Shown one piece after another: positions 1-10,744 of a stretch of DNA of 64,000 bases. Location of the stretch: positions 40,757 through 104,756 of the forward strand of contig QAOA01001581.1 in NCBI GenBank assembly GCA_003255065.1. The letters are read 5' to 3'. This stretch comes from Cercis canadensis. Taxonomy: Eukaryota; Streptophyta; Magnoliopsida; Fabales; Fabaceae. Positions within the stretch are counted from its first letter, which is position 1; each line of letters opens with the position of its first letter. Under the pieces are notes generated by a model that did not search any database, was not told where the DNA came from, and saw nothing but the letters and a program-made list of their open reading frames with translations. A program made the translations under genes and the position numbers.

Positions 1-863
1 GTTTGTGCACCTGTTCCGACTTGATTGGTTGCTAGAAGAGCCGGAGGTCGAGAATAGTCTATGGTGAGACTTATGTTATAGCATGTTCTACCCAGAAGTT
101 GGTATCCCCTAGCCTGACCGACTTTTCCTAGTGTCGTCGGAAATTTGAGCAGGAGGTGTTTTGTTGAGACTATAGCTTCCAAGCAATTGAGAGATGGTCG
201 GCTGAGAATGGCATTATACGTTGATGGACAATCTACTACTAGGAATCTGACTGTCGCATTGGCGAGGTCGGGATACTCCCCTATGGTGACCCGAAGTGCA
301 ATGGTGCCTTTAACTTCTACCTGTGCTCCTGAGAATCCAACGAGAATCCCAGGGTAATATACTAAATTTGACTATGGAATATCGAGCTTGTGGAATGTTC
401 GGTAAAAAAGAATATCTACCGAGCTTCCCTGGTTGACCAAAACCTTTCGGACCTCGTAGTTTGCTATGAAACAAGATATGACCACGAGATCGTCATGCTC
501 TCGGTCGATGCTAGCGTAGTCATTGTCCGAAAAGGAGATAACTGTGACTTTTCGATTATTCCGAGCTGTAGTCGAGGTGTTGAAAATTTCTTTCTTGTGC
601 CGAGCTGCCGCTCACTCATGCCTTTTTCATGAGGATTTGGATATTCCACCACCTGCAAACCCTCCTACAATTGTGTTTATGGTGCCCGAGGCATTACGCC
701 TTGGATCATCTTGTGGGGTGCGTTGCCGGCGTGGCGGAGATCGGCTTCTACGTCTGCTCCGACTTGTATTAGGATTCCTCTGAGGAGATCTTGATGGATA
801 TTGACTGTCCCTACTTTGTGGTTTGGGGACTGAGATTGGAACTTCAGCCCGAAATTTTTGCAA
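1..863 (-). pseudogene. Gag C-terminus and aspartic protease of the Ty3/gypsy element, broken
   Basis: Reading leftward from 863, an Arg/Ser-rich tail ends in GTINTIVGGFAGGG, followed by VISFSDNDYASIDREHDD and the protease active-site region VNQGSSVDILF near 410-440. Relatives have Asp where this copy has Asn, so the catalytic residue is lost. An in-frame TAG follows shortly after (HKLDIP-stop), and the protease fold then continues open (RFLVVDCPSTYNAILSRPSL) to about 200 and on to the window edge. The enzyme would cleave Gag-Pol in particles. This copy cannot. Confidence 0.75.
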
Positions 864-872
864 ATATCCCTT

Positions 873-2171
873 TCAGATCAGATCCTCAATAAGGTTATGG
901 AGGTGTCTGCAATCGTCGGTACTATGGCCGCGACCTTGGTGAAAAGCATAATATTTTTCTTTATCCGCACCGACGTTCCCTTTTGGCTGTAGGAGCTGGG
1001 CTAACTTTGTTTGACATATCTCCTCCAGTACCCGAGTTTTAGACTGATTGAGAGGGGTAAAAGATTCGAACCGAGGACGGATAGGGGATTTGTCTCTCCG
1101 ACCTATTTTGCAATCTTCTGCTAGTTTTTTATCTTTTTTATTTTTCTCCGGTTCACCTAGTATTTCTTCTAGGTTTATGTGCTTTGAGGTCATAGTCAGG
1201 AGTTCGGACAGGCTTTTAGGAGGGTCAAGGGTTAGTCTTTCATGAAGCCGGTCGGGACGGAGCCCTGCCTGGATGGCATGCATTGCTACTGAATCGGTTA
1301 GGTCTCGAATTTGCAAAGAGAGCTTGGTATATCGATTCATGTAGTCTTTTAGAGATTCTGCTTCCCCTTACTTGAGGGTGGCTAATATGGTGGAGGAGCG
1401 TTGATGAGTTACGCTGGTGGAAAAGTGGGCTACCAGGAGTTCAGACATCTGACTGAAGCTGGAGATGCTAGTTGGGGGGAGATTTGAGAACCATTAAAGG
1501 GTTGCCCGACGTAAGGTAGTAGAGAAAGCCCGACACATGACCTCATCTGCTGATCCAGTTTGGAGCATGATAGAGTTAAAGTTTTCTAAATGCTCCCTCG
1601 GATTGGAGGAGCCATCAAAAGGCTCGAGCTGGGGCAATCGGAAGCCGGTTGGTACTTGATAATCCATTATAGGCTGAGTGAACGGATGTCGGCCTACTCT
1701 CCTGTATTTTTTAGGGCTTCCCTGAGAGAATGCGAGGGAGGTTTCGGAGTAAGGAAGATTGTCCCTATGTGGTTGGAATAAGGTTTCAGGGCCACTTCAG
1801 CATATTCCTGGTCGGCTATTTGCGAAATTTGACTCGCTACCTATCATTTCGGCAGATGGCTGGTAGAGCGGTGTGTCCCCTGTTTGCCCATTTCTGGAGG
1901 AATCATGTTTTTTCTTAAATTCTGCTATTTCAGCCTTATCTTCCGCTCTCTCGCGTTTCAGAGTTTGGATTTCTCGTAGAAGGTATTGCAGAGTATCGCC
2001 GATTTGCTCAGGGTGGGATTCTTGCAGGGGAGTTTCGTAAATTGTCTCCAAGTGGCCCGCAGGCTGTTTGTCCCTTGGGGCGTGGTTTGGCTTTCCCTGA
2101 CAGGAGGAGGTGGAATGCTGGGAGTTGGGGGGGGCATTTGTACCCATAATGCCGAACTCAGGATCAGCCAA
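873..2171 (-). pseudogene. Retrotransposon gag, broken
   Basis: Gag is the capsid polyprotein that packages element RNA in cytoplasmic particles. The likely start is the ATG at 2171 (MADPEFG), 33 bases below the primer-binding site. An N-terminal part runs 1797-2171, with a Lys/Glu-rich coiled-coil-like stretch. A second part, 873-1340, carries the retrotransposon-gag core (MNRYTKLSLQIRDLTDSV) and ends in a knuckle-like YYAFHQGRGHSTDDC, in which the first Cys of the usual motif is Tyr. Between them the frame is recognisable (SSISSFSQMSELLVAHF-like) but contains a TAA just before GEAESLKDY. At least one frameshift joins the pieces. Confidence 0.75.
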
Positions 2172-2203
2172 TGAGATTTTTAGGTGTTGGGAGAAAACTT
2201 CGT

Positions 2204-2220
2204 TCCCATAGACGGCGCCA
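2204..2220 (-). promoter_or_regulatory. Primer-binding site of the Ty3/gypsy element
   Basis: The minus strand reads TGGCGCCGTCTATGGGA directly after the LTR end. The TGGCGCC core is the usual tRNA-complementary start of primer-binding sites in plant Ty3/gypsy elements. It fixes the orientation of the element and the inner edge of the LTR. Confidence 0.8.
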
Positions 2221-2222
2221 AA

Positions 2223-2661
2223 TGACGATGCCTAAGTAGCAGGTCGGGTTATGTCACATAGTGTTCCGAGGATGACAAGGGTTCTTGAAGGTTTCGGTGA
2301 TCTCCGAGCTTGTCGGATGCCGAGACGGGTGTATCTTCAGGTCGATGTACTTTAGAGTCGGTGAGGATCGAGGTTTCCTGAAATAGAAAAAAGGGGGCCG
2401 GACTCTTATTTCCGGGCTCCGAAGATTAAGTCAGTTTGTTCCAACCTGATAGTGTAAATCATGCAAGTTTTCCGATCCCCTTACCTTTGATAGCAGGGGC
2501 TATTTATAGGAGAAATTTGGGTCTTCTGGCGGTGTGCCCAGGGCAAGTTGGCGGGTCGCATAATGGGCTACCGGGTCGCCCGTTATCTTTAATGAGGAAA
2601 TGGGCCTCTGGTATGTTTGGGCCTTTATCTTATTTTTGGGCCTTTGGAATGGTCCATTACA
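2223..2661 (-). repeat. 5' LTR of the Ty3/gypsy element
   Basis: The 439-bp LTR reads TGTAATGG...CATCGTCA on the minus strand, so it has canonical TG/CA ends. Its inner end lies 2 bp from the primer-binding site. A TATA-like box (CCTATAAATA on the minus strand, 2501-2510) sits inside it and probably marks the U3/R boundary. The outer flank begins attag. The partner LTR is outside the window, so the target duplication cannot be checked. Confidence 0.8.
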
Positions 2662-2784
2662 ATTAGCATGTTATTCAGGTATTATATACTAATTAAAGAT
2701 GAGTACGTATATATAAATGAGCAAGCACAAGAGTTAATATAGTGCTATAGTAGGTGGTTAGTTGCCAAGGATTTGCATACGTAC

Positions 2785-2960
2785 CTTTCCCTTGTTGGTG
2801 GCATAGGTATAAAATATGGCGAGGTAGACGATTTCGAAAACCAAGCCAACACTGTTACTGGGGATGACAAGAACGTTGTTTCGGCTGACAAAAGGCATGC
2901 CATAGAACACCCATAAAGCACAGCAGAGCACTGTTTCAATATAAGGATCTGGCTTGAACT
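2785..2960 (-). pseudogene. SWEET sugar transporter, single exon
   Basis: The minus strand has an acceptor (ttgttag) at 2961-2967, an open exon encoding FKPDPYIETVLCCALWVFYG, then MPFVSRNNVLVI and a hydrophobic segment ending YATNKGK, and a donor (GTACGT) at 2784. This is the conserved second-to-third helix region of the MtN3/SWEET domain (family knowledge), a membrane uniporter for sugars. Typical SWEETs have five or six exons. No start exon is recognisable between 2961 and 4700, and the expected downstream exons are replaced by the Ty3/gypsy LTR 124 bp away. It is either a relict exon or one exon of a gene split by the retroelement, with the rest outside the window. Confidence 0.7.
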
Positions 2961-4710
2961 CTAACAAACAAAATTAATGTGCACTACATAACATATGCAA
3001 GGTATTTTAATTGCATGTCTTTCCATGCAATGTTCTATATCCATCAATTGCTTCAACTTAAGTTTCTGAGATGTGTGAGTCACGCAAACCACTACCAGTG
3101 CCTGCCATTAGTAAGAATTAAGAAATCTACGGCACACTCCTTATTCATAATTAAAAAGTTCATGCCATATGATCAATGACGCCCACAGAAGAGAAAATTT
3201 CTTGGAACACGTTGAAAACACGAAGAGAAAAAAGATGAATCCAGAAGACATGGTCTTGAAAGCCACAAAAAATATTCAAGTTACGAATGAAAATAAGAAT
3301 AACAAAGAGAAGAGAATGAAACGGCCTCTAATTCAAGCACAAACCTAAGTTGCCAACCAGGGAACAAATTACATGAGCGCTCACCATCTAATTCCAAGAT
3401 CTTCTGAGAGGAAGAGATTGAAAAAAGAAGACAAGTAAAGAATGTGCGTGAACTCTCAAGCACGAGGAAACGATTATATACACTTCATTTTGATGACTAT
3501 TTTATTCTTTAAAACTGATATGATATATACACAAGGAAATGCTAATTCATTCTGATTTCTGTGCTTCTATGGAAGACTCAAACTCAAATCTTGTTTCTCT
3601 TTTAATGGAAATCCTTGTCCTTGATGTTGATGGCTATTGATTAATAAGAGAGGAGCTGGAGAGTGGCTTAGTTGCACTTGTACTACTTGCATGAAGGAAC
3701 TGTAAATGAAGGGTTAAATGCCAATTTAATTACGGATCCTATCCTAATCTACAAAAATCGAATGTAAAACGGTAAAATGACAAGTCATACCCTCCATTAC
3801 CATTACAGTGATATAGCTCCAACATAGCTGCAGGGTAAAAGGGCTACACACACTAGATCCGTCACTGCTAACTACAATGGATACTTGACTTAAAGCTGCT
3901 TAATTATACTCCGATTACAAAGAAATAATCTAGGCATACAAAAGAAGAGAATGATACTGATATAGTAGTGAAAGGGAAAAAAGAAAAGGAGTTAATTTAA
4001 ACAATCATTAAATTGATTAGTCTTACATCATACATTCTTGATTCAATTTGGTTCTTGCCGGCGGCTAACATGGAAAAGGAAAGACGTGTATGAATTATAA
4101 GGTAATCCAAGCTTTGGCTGCTGCTATAGTTTTGTGTAACGGATTCTAGTGGGTGTGTTGGTTTCGATTAAAGGTTTGGCTAAGGGAAGTGGGAGAACTG
4201 GGTGGGCTATTCTGTGATGGGGCTGTAACTATAGTTGAAGTAGTCTGCTTTTTTTGGTAGCTCACATATCGACAAAAGGAATTTATGGTCCAAGAGGAAT
4301 GGAACGTGAAAAGGTCATATACATGTGTCGAGATTCCAGAAGGTACATGATGGAACCCTTAAATACTCCATCATAAATGTTCGTATTTGGATGGAATGGA
4401 TCATGAATAGTACTAGCTAAACATTAAGTTGGGTTCAAGATTTCTCAAGTCCTAAATAGAGAAATTAGGTTTGAGGCCTAACGCTACAAGTAGGCATACA
4501 TTTCGATCTAATTTTGGTATTTAACAGTCTCACACTTTGGTTTGTAGCTCATGTAGTGTCTGCCAATAGGTACTTGTTACTTGTTTTGTTAAGCTTTTGT
4601 TACTTTTTCCTAATTATATTGCTCAACCATGTTATGGCTGATACAATTCTAAAATAATTATCTTTTATTTAATCCGATTTATTTTTATTAATTAAGCTAA
4701 GTATATCACA
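2961..4710. other. Intergenic, no gene seen
   Basis: Unique AT-rich sequence lies upstream of the SWEET exon. Short open frames here (for example around 2979-3179 and 3281-3463) have no recognisable domain and no coding-like neighbours. I looked for the SWEET first exons on the minus strand and did not find a convincing one. Confidence 0.5.
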
Positions 4711-4885
4711 ATTTTTTTTTTCCACAAGGTGGTCTCCACACTTTTGGTGTGAGACTAATCTCTACTCAGGCTTCAGCAAATCTCAGCCGCCAGTGCTTTT
4801 AACAGAGTTTGAACTCTTAACATTTCTCATGATTCACACCCCCACATAAAATTCAATTTGCTAACTAAGCCACATCTAATGATTA
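4711..4885 (-). mobile_element. tRNA-derived SINE
   Basis: On the minus strand an A-box-like TGGCTTAGTTAG (4861-4872) is followed about 45 bases later by a B-box-like GAGTTCAAACTC (4805-4816). A body follows, and an A-run lies at the 3' end (the T-run at 4711-4721 on the plus strand). Spacing and order match an internal RNA polymerase III promoter. The sequence does not fold as a complete tRNA and has a long tail, so it is a SINE, not a tRNA gene. The exact ends are uncertain. Confidence 0.65.
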
Positions 4886-4975
4886 AGTATGTAACAATTA
4901 TTTGTTTACCTTTGTCCCTATCATGTTCATGATTAGTATTTTTTTTTTGTTATTTTTTATAGCGTATAAATAGAA

Positions 4976-5231
4976 GAGTAAAACCCTTTTTTAGTCATTG
5001 AAAAATGCAGCCACTGACAAATTCATCCTTCAAAAATTTTCAGTGACAAATTGGTTCTTAAATTATTATTCCATCTGACAAATTAGTCATTTGGTAGGGT
5101 CCGTTAGTGACATTTAAGGACCAATTTGTCTGATGGAATAATAATTCAAAGACTAATTTGTCACCGAAAATTTTTGGAGGGCAAATTTGTCAGTGACTAC
5201 ATTTTTCAAGGGCTAAAAAAAGGTTTTGCTC
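4976..5231. mobile_element. Foldback MITE with 9-bp target duplication (Mutator-like)
   Basis: The 256-bp element is nearly one long inverted repeat. It starts GAGTAAAACCC and ends GGTTTTGCTC, and internal segments such as tgacaaattggttctta and its complement mirror each other. The flanks are TAAATAGAA (4967-4975) and TAAATAAAA (5232-5240), which match at 8 of 9 positions. A 9-bp duplication with long terminal inverted repeats is typical of Mutator-superfamily MITEs. A relative lies at 43327-43583. Confidence 0.75.
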
Positions 5232-5240
5232 TAAATAAAA

Positions 5241-7038
5241 TGTGCCTATAGAGGTTAAGTAGAGAATTTAATATCTTTTTAATTAATCGTTTGTAATTTT
5301 TAGTTTGGATTGCAACAATGGCGAAAACATATAATGGATGCCAATAGCCCAAGACAATGACAGTTCTAAATCTGTACAGTGGATATGGTTAGGTAAAGAG
5401 GGTAATTCCAAGATCTGGCTAGATATTACTATCAGTCGCCTGGAACTCATTAAGGGAAAAAAAAAAAAAAAAGATGCATTTTAACTGCTTATTTTTCTTT
5501 TCAATTTTTAACATTATAATTTCACATACAAACTTATGGGTTTCAAACTACCTCTCAGTGTATGTGATTACTATGTTGATAAATATATAGTTATCTTATA
5601 TAAAATATATAGTTTTATTAATATGTAGTTATCATATTTAAATATAAACAGAATAATTATATAATATTAAAAAATATTTTAGTCATTTTACACAAATGTT
5701 CTGAAATTTTTAATCTTATCTCTCAAATATTTTGGTTATATTGATAGTGAGAATAATTAGCCTTAAAGGTTTTCAAAGGTTTTTTTTTAACAATAAATAG
5801 CAGTCTAGAGAAATAAAGTTTTGGATATATAAAATTCCCCAACCTTACTAGTTAAACTATTATTTATAATTGATTAAGGAAGTTATTGGTAGGAATGAAA
5901 TATAGCAAAATATATGAATCATTATGTATAAATTTATGTATTGTCAATTTTCGTTTCTTTTTATTCTCTATTCTTATTTTCGCTCCTATCGAAGTAGAAG
6001 GTATTGTAAAGTAAACGTACAATACTCATAAGGATGATATCCGAATCTCTATTTTCCCCCTTAAAAAAGATAAAAGTTAGTTTCACCTTCTTCTTTTTTT
6101 TNTCCGAATCTCTATTTTCCCCCTTAAAAAAGATAAAAGTTAGTTTCACCTTCTTTCTTTTTTTATTTTTTATTTTATTTTGTTTTGCTGATTGATAAAA
6201 AGCTTTTTATATTTGCCTACTACTTTTCTAGTATAATATATGACACTAACTACTCCAAAGGTTTAACCTAGTAGTAATGATGTAACACGAGCGTTTGACA
6301 AACAAATTCTTTTTTTGTTTTTGCGAATCATATTTTTTAGGAATGATGATTCTCGTGAATCATCATTCTCAATAATGTTACAAATGCATTTCGTAGGCTT
6401 TAAACACTCATGGGAATATTATATAATATTTCTTGAAATTTTTTTATTCCCATGTTTAGTTTTAATACAACTTTAGTAGGAATCTTAACATTTTTTTCAA
6501 AAATACCCCCATCTATTTTAAGTAAAAAAAAAAAAAGAATAAAATTACTTCATATAATTAATGAATATTTATTTTTAGAAAATTTGTGTGTTTGTTATAT
6601 TTTTTTATGCTTTGCATATTTGAATTTTTTATGCTTCCCATTTAATTTTGTTTTATTTACATTTCTATTTTATTTGGTATTATTACAATTATACCATTAA
6701 TGAAAGATATATATTTTTTTTATGTCTAAAACACTTTTTCTTGTTTATAGGAATCCAAGATTTCTACCACTCTTTGAAAAAGTTTTAGTGAAAAATTTTT
6801 CCTAAAATTATTTTTGAGAATCCTACTTTTCTAAAAATATGTTTTTTATTTTTTCTTTTCAGGAATGTGTTTTTATATATGTAAAGGTAAGGGGGTTGGC
6901 TGCTTACTCTTTTATTTTTTCTTTACAATTTAGAATTTAAGGAAGTGGGCTAAGAAAACTTGTTTTGAATTTAAGAGAGAGACCTCCAGAAAAAATTAAA
7001 AAATCCAAGAAATACAGCCCCAAACAAATGAAAGGATG
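5241..7038. other. AT-rich intergenic DNA with assembly joint
   Basis: Very AT-rich sequence with homopolymer runs and no coding signal. A 62-base direct repeat (about 6040-6101 and 6103-6166) is split by an n at 6102. Around 6295-6850 there is a transposon-like stretch with GTTTGACAAAC and mirrored AATGATGATTC/GAATCATCATT motifs, but I could not define its ends. Confidence 0.5.
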
Positions 7039-7046
7039 AGTTTAGG

Positions 7047-8481
7047 TAGGGGTGTTCACGGTTCGGGTTGGGCAGTTTGGACTGCATTCTGGAAACCGAA
7101 CCGCAGGTGGCTGTGTGGGTTGGTTCGGTTCGGTTTGGCATGTATGAGAGAACAAAACCGAACTAAACCGCATGAACCAGTTCGGTTCAGTTTGGACGGT
7201 TTCACGGTTTGAACCGCACATAATTGCAGTCCCATGTAAACCTGAAGAGATGGAGTAGATATTAGTCAAAATATTCAAGATAAAGCTGGGTCTTAGCATT
7301 CTAGCATAAACCTTCAAAAATCTCTTGTTCAATAATTAATAACATCTATAGGCATAGCTGCATAGCATAGTTCTTCAATCCAAACTATTCCAGCATACAC
7401 AACCATAAAAAGAAGCAAAACACAAGTAAGCCCATATGACAGAAACATTAATAAAAACTAAAACATATAAAATTTTGTCAAACCTCCAAAATTAACAAAC
7501 AATAACAGCAACAATAAGCAACCTTATCCTTCTTTTAATCAACATATAAATCAAGCTTCTGCAGATTGAAAACATCACAAAAAACATGGCCTGGTAATGG
7601 GAAGGGTAAGATCACAATGTGAGCAGGAGGAGGAGGGGTTTGCATTTGATTTTGCTTTTGCTCCATCAATCATCACTAGGCTAGCTCACAACTGATAAGG
7701 GTGATGAGATTAATTGGTCACTTTGTAATTAAGTGCTTGCATGCTGGGCATAGTGTACAATGAACATCTTCAAAATGTGCAGCAATGCAAATTCTAACAG
7801 ATGTCGTAATTTGAAGCCACGTATGTGGCAATACCGGTTCTACCAATTTGTTAACTTACTGTAACCGGTTTGCCAAAATTAAAATTTTGGCCACATATTG
7901 CTCTTATTCTCTTCCTCCCCAAAGATTGACAACGACGACAGAGCACCATCACTCATTCTTTGTCTGGTTCCCGAGTCAAGAGACAAGAAGTGATGAATAG
8001 TTGAACACCTAAGCAGGTCCACCGTCCACGGAGAAGAAGCGATGAACACCCACGGCAGCAGGTTTGACACCGACAGATTCAGAGACCAACAGGCATCAAC
8101 AGCAAAGAGTCCACGACTCTTAGTGGTGGTGCAATGGAGAAGAGAGGAGAGCAGAGGTGAGGTGGGTGAGGGGCGACGGAGGTGTTATGCTAGGGCTCAA
8201 AATTTCTGAAATTGGGGGAGAAGTCTGAAGTGAAGACCACCTAGACCTAACTTACCTAAGTAATCAGATTACACATAAAACGATGTCGTATGAACATGTG
8301 CGGGTCGGTTCAGTTCAATGGCGGTTTGGATTCGTGAACCCGTCGACCGAACCGCATATATTCGGTTTCATTGATTTTAAACCGAACCAAACCGCATAGC
8401 TGCGGTTCAGTGACCCGATGGCTTCGATTTGGGTCGGGCCTGGCGGTTTGGTTGGGTTGGCCCGCCTGCTGAACACCCCTA
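7047..8481. mobile_element. hAT-like non-autonomous element 1 (copy 1, complete)
   Basis: Terminal inverted repeats are TAGGGGTGTTC at 7047 and GAACACCCCTA ending at 8481, flanked by exact 8-bp duplications AGTTTAGG (7039-7046 and 8482-8489). The first and last 150-200 bases are packed with CGGTTCGG/AACCGAACC motifs, as often seen in subterminal regions of plant hAT elements. The 1.4-kb interior has no transposase. The part at about 7880-8190 looks like captured leader sequence rather than a gene. The 8-bp duplication and the termini support the hAT superfamily. Confidence 0.85.
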
Positions 8482-8568
8482 AGTTTAGGTACCTACCCTT
8501 AACCGTCTCTGCCTCCTTATCCTGCACCTCTCTTTTACTCCTTAAAACCCACCACAACCATTGAAGAC

Positions 8569-10622
8569 TAGGGGTGTAAGGGAAGTCAGCCAAATCGTTA
8601 AAACCGGCCAAACTAGACCGAACCGGAGAAAACCGGACCAAACCAAGAGATATGGTCCGGTTTTCGGTTTGAATGTTTGAAAAACCGAAGCATTCGGTTC
8701 GATTTTCGATTTCTATGAAGAAAAACCGGTGATAAACCGAACCGAACCAAGTATAAGCAAAACGACGCCGTTTTAGTACATAAGGGCCTTCTGAAACTTG
8801 CCCTAACCTAACTCCCTCGACACTTCACTCACTTCACACAAATCTGAAATTGAAATCCTCCTGTTTCTCTCCTCGAGTTCTCTTGTTCTCTCCTCTCACC
8901 CTCCCAAGTCCCATCCCATTCTCTGACTATCCTCCTCAGACTTGAAGACCTGAACTTGCCTTCGCCGCCTCGCCGTCGCCGCCATCGTGGACAAGTTTCA
9001 TAAGGTACTGTGACCTGACCTTCACATCCTCTGTTAACATGAGCTTCGTTCTTTTTGTAATTTTTGGTAGAATACTAAGCAGTGCCTGCCTCACTGCCTG
9101 CCTGGGTAGTGATCTCCTCTTGACAAGGGATATGTGGTCGTGAGAGAATTTAATGCCCAGATTAGGGGTAGTAGATTTAATTTATTTATGGAGAATTGTT
9201 CTGTGTGCATACTGAGAACTCTAATCTTTTTTAATGATACTATTAGCCTTGGTTTCTAAAATCTATTGCAAAGTGGTTGATGGTATATTAGGTCAAGACT
9301 GATGTGTGTGGCTAATGACTATTCTGTTCTGTATGCCCACTTGTTCCGTATTGGTGTAGTTGTGAGTTTGAGTTTTGCTAGACACAGTCACACAGCTTGT
9401 GATATTGGTGAGTTTTCAAATGCTTTTCACTCTTGTGTTTACTTTCTTAATATGTGTGGATCGTGTACATTACTTTTCAGCTCCTGTTATTTATCGCAAT
9501 ATGCTTGTATCAGATTGTCAACAAGTTCTTCTTGTGTGTGATTCAACAATAAAGAGAATGGTTTGTGTAATTTTTAGATAGTATTTTAGTTATACTGAAG
9601 ATGACTAGAATTGTGTTAGTGGTCATTGCTGAAGATATAATTGTCAACTGTCTTACCTGGTATTAATTCTTATTTTCTAGGAGTATGCTTTCTCACCTCC
9701 AGCACATGCAATAGAGCTTGGAGCAGGGGAGTCTAGAGAAGTCATTTTCCAGGCCACTCGTGTAGCTTACAAGTTTTATTTTGTCATTTTACTCACTTCT
9801 TTCATTCCAGTTATCCTTTCTTTTATTTAACCGAAAGCAGTTATCAGTAAATATATGAGTTTACTTCATCTCTAGCTTTAGGACTGATTTTTCGAAAGGT
9901 TATGTAATGTTTGATTGCTGATTTCTGAAACCTGCTACTTTAATGGAACCTGAAAATATACTGAATTTGTTTTTCCCTATATTGAGAAGATCTACAAAAT
10001 GAAGTTCAAGTATTTACTTAGCTTATATATTTCTAGTGCTTTATTGTCTTGTAAATTTTCCACTTCTCTATTCATATAGTATTTTGCGTGATAGTTCCCT
10101 GCCTACAATCTGCTGACTTTATTGAGAAGTAATTTAGACCAATTTTGAGGTAGTTTCCAGAAATTTTCTCCACTGTGTTTCTTATAAGAAAATAAGAACT
10201 TTTGTTAGCAGAAATTCTATCTCACATATGTCAGCTAGTCCAAAGTTTGAATTGAATTGCAGTAGATGAACTAATGTTAGGTTAATTAGTGTTATTGGAT
10301 AAGCTCAGTTTTAGGGATATTTAATTATTGATTTACTGATTTTATGTGCATTAGGATAATTTATTTGTATCTTGTTTTGGTTGATTTGCTTATATGTGCA
10401 GGATTTCTGGTTGTTTTCTTGTTAAAATACAAAAAAATTGACTTCTACAGGTTTTTTGGCCAAACCGACTAAACCAACTGAACCGAACCGAATCAGACCG
10501 GTTCGATTTGAGTCGGTTTTATCTCAAAATTTTAAAAACCAGACCGAACCGAACCGAGGTTTCCTAGCCGGTCCGGACCGGTTTGGGTGAAAACCGAACC
10601 GAACCGGACCGATTACACCCCA
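8569..10622. mobile_element. hAT-like non-autonomous element 2 (copy 1, complete), carries gene-like cargo
   Basis: The termini are TAGGGGTGTAA (8569) and TTACACCCCA (ends 10622), flanked by exact 8-bp duplications TTGAAGAC (8561-8568 and 10623-10630). Subterminal regions are again rich in ACCGAACCG-type motifs (8580-8760 and 10450-10620). The interior holds a GC-richer leader-like block (8770-9005) and an exon-like block (9681-9773). No transposase is visible, so movement would need one supplied elsewhere. It lies only 72 bp from the target duplication of element 1. Confidence 0.85.
8770..9773 (+). pseudogene. Captured gene fragment inside hAT element 2 (unidentified)
   Basis: I do not recognise the parent gene. 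A CT-rich leader (8820-8990) leads to GCCGCCATCGTGGACAAG, where a Kozak-like context surrounds ATC GTG instead of ATG. After this comes a donor-like GTACTG at 9006, about 670 bp of T-rich intron-like sequence, an acceptor TTTTCTAG at 9673-9680, and an open exon-like stretch starting EYAFSPPAHAIELGAGESRE and ending near 9773. Base composition shifts at these edges as expected for exon and intron. A diverged second copy exists at 12350-13606. Reading it as a transduplicated (Pack-type) fragment is inference. Confidence 0.4.
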
Positions 10623-10744
10623 TTGAAGACTGAAGAGCACGGAAGCAGAGCTGCAGAAGCAGCCAAATTCCGAACCTGTGGACCACTTCGGGGCGCACAG
10701 GGAGGACCAAAGGATCACGGAAACCACTTTTAGGTACGAATAAC

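Larger units (their letters stand above)
1..2661 (-). mobile_element. Ty3/gypsy LTR retrotransposon, 5' half (cut by window edge)
   Basis: A minus-strand element reads LTR (2223-2661), primer-binding site (2204-2220), gag (about 873-2171), then protease (below about 640), continuing past the left edge. The layout and motifs (gag with a degenerate zinc knuckle, a GTINTIVGGFAGGG linker and a GSSVDILF protease box) fit the Tat-like branch of plant Ty3/gypsy elements. That lineage assignment is inference from motif memory. Premature stops in gag and protease show that this copy is dead. Reverse transcriptase and integrase would lie outside the window. Confidence 0.85.

Noticed and set aside
3000-3560. 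First exons of the SWEET gene on the minus strand
   Set aside because: A hydrophobic stretch near 3210-3240 superficially resembles a transmembrane start, but the conserved Pro/Thr positions and splice sites are missing.
7042-7332. 96-codon frame on the minus strand, partly repeated at 10524-10907
   Set aside because: It reads through transposon termini rich in ACCGAACCG and diverges completely where the element ends, so it is not coding.
9302-9581. Open frames of 68-79 codons repeated at 13135-13414
   Set aside because: They lie in intron-like T-rich sequence of the hAT element. They are conserved only because the DNA is duplicated, and show no domain.
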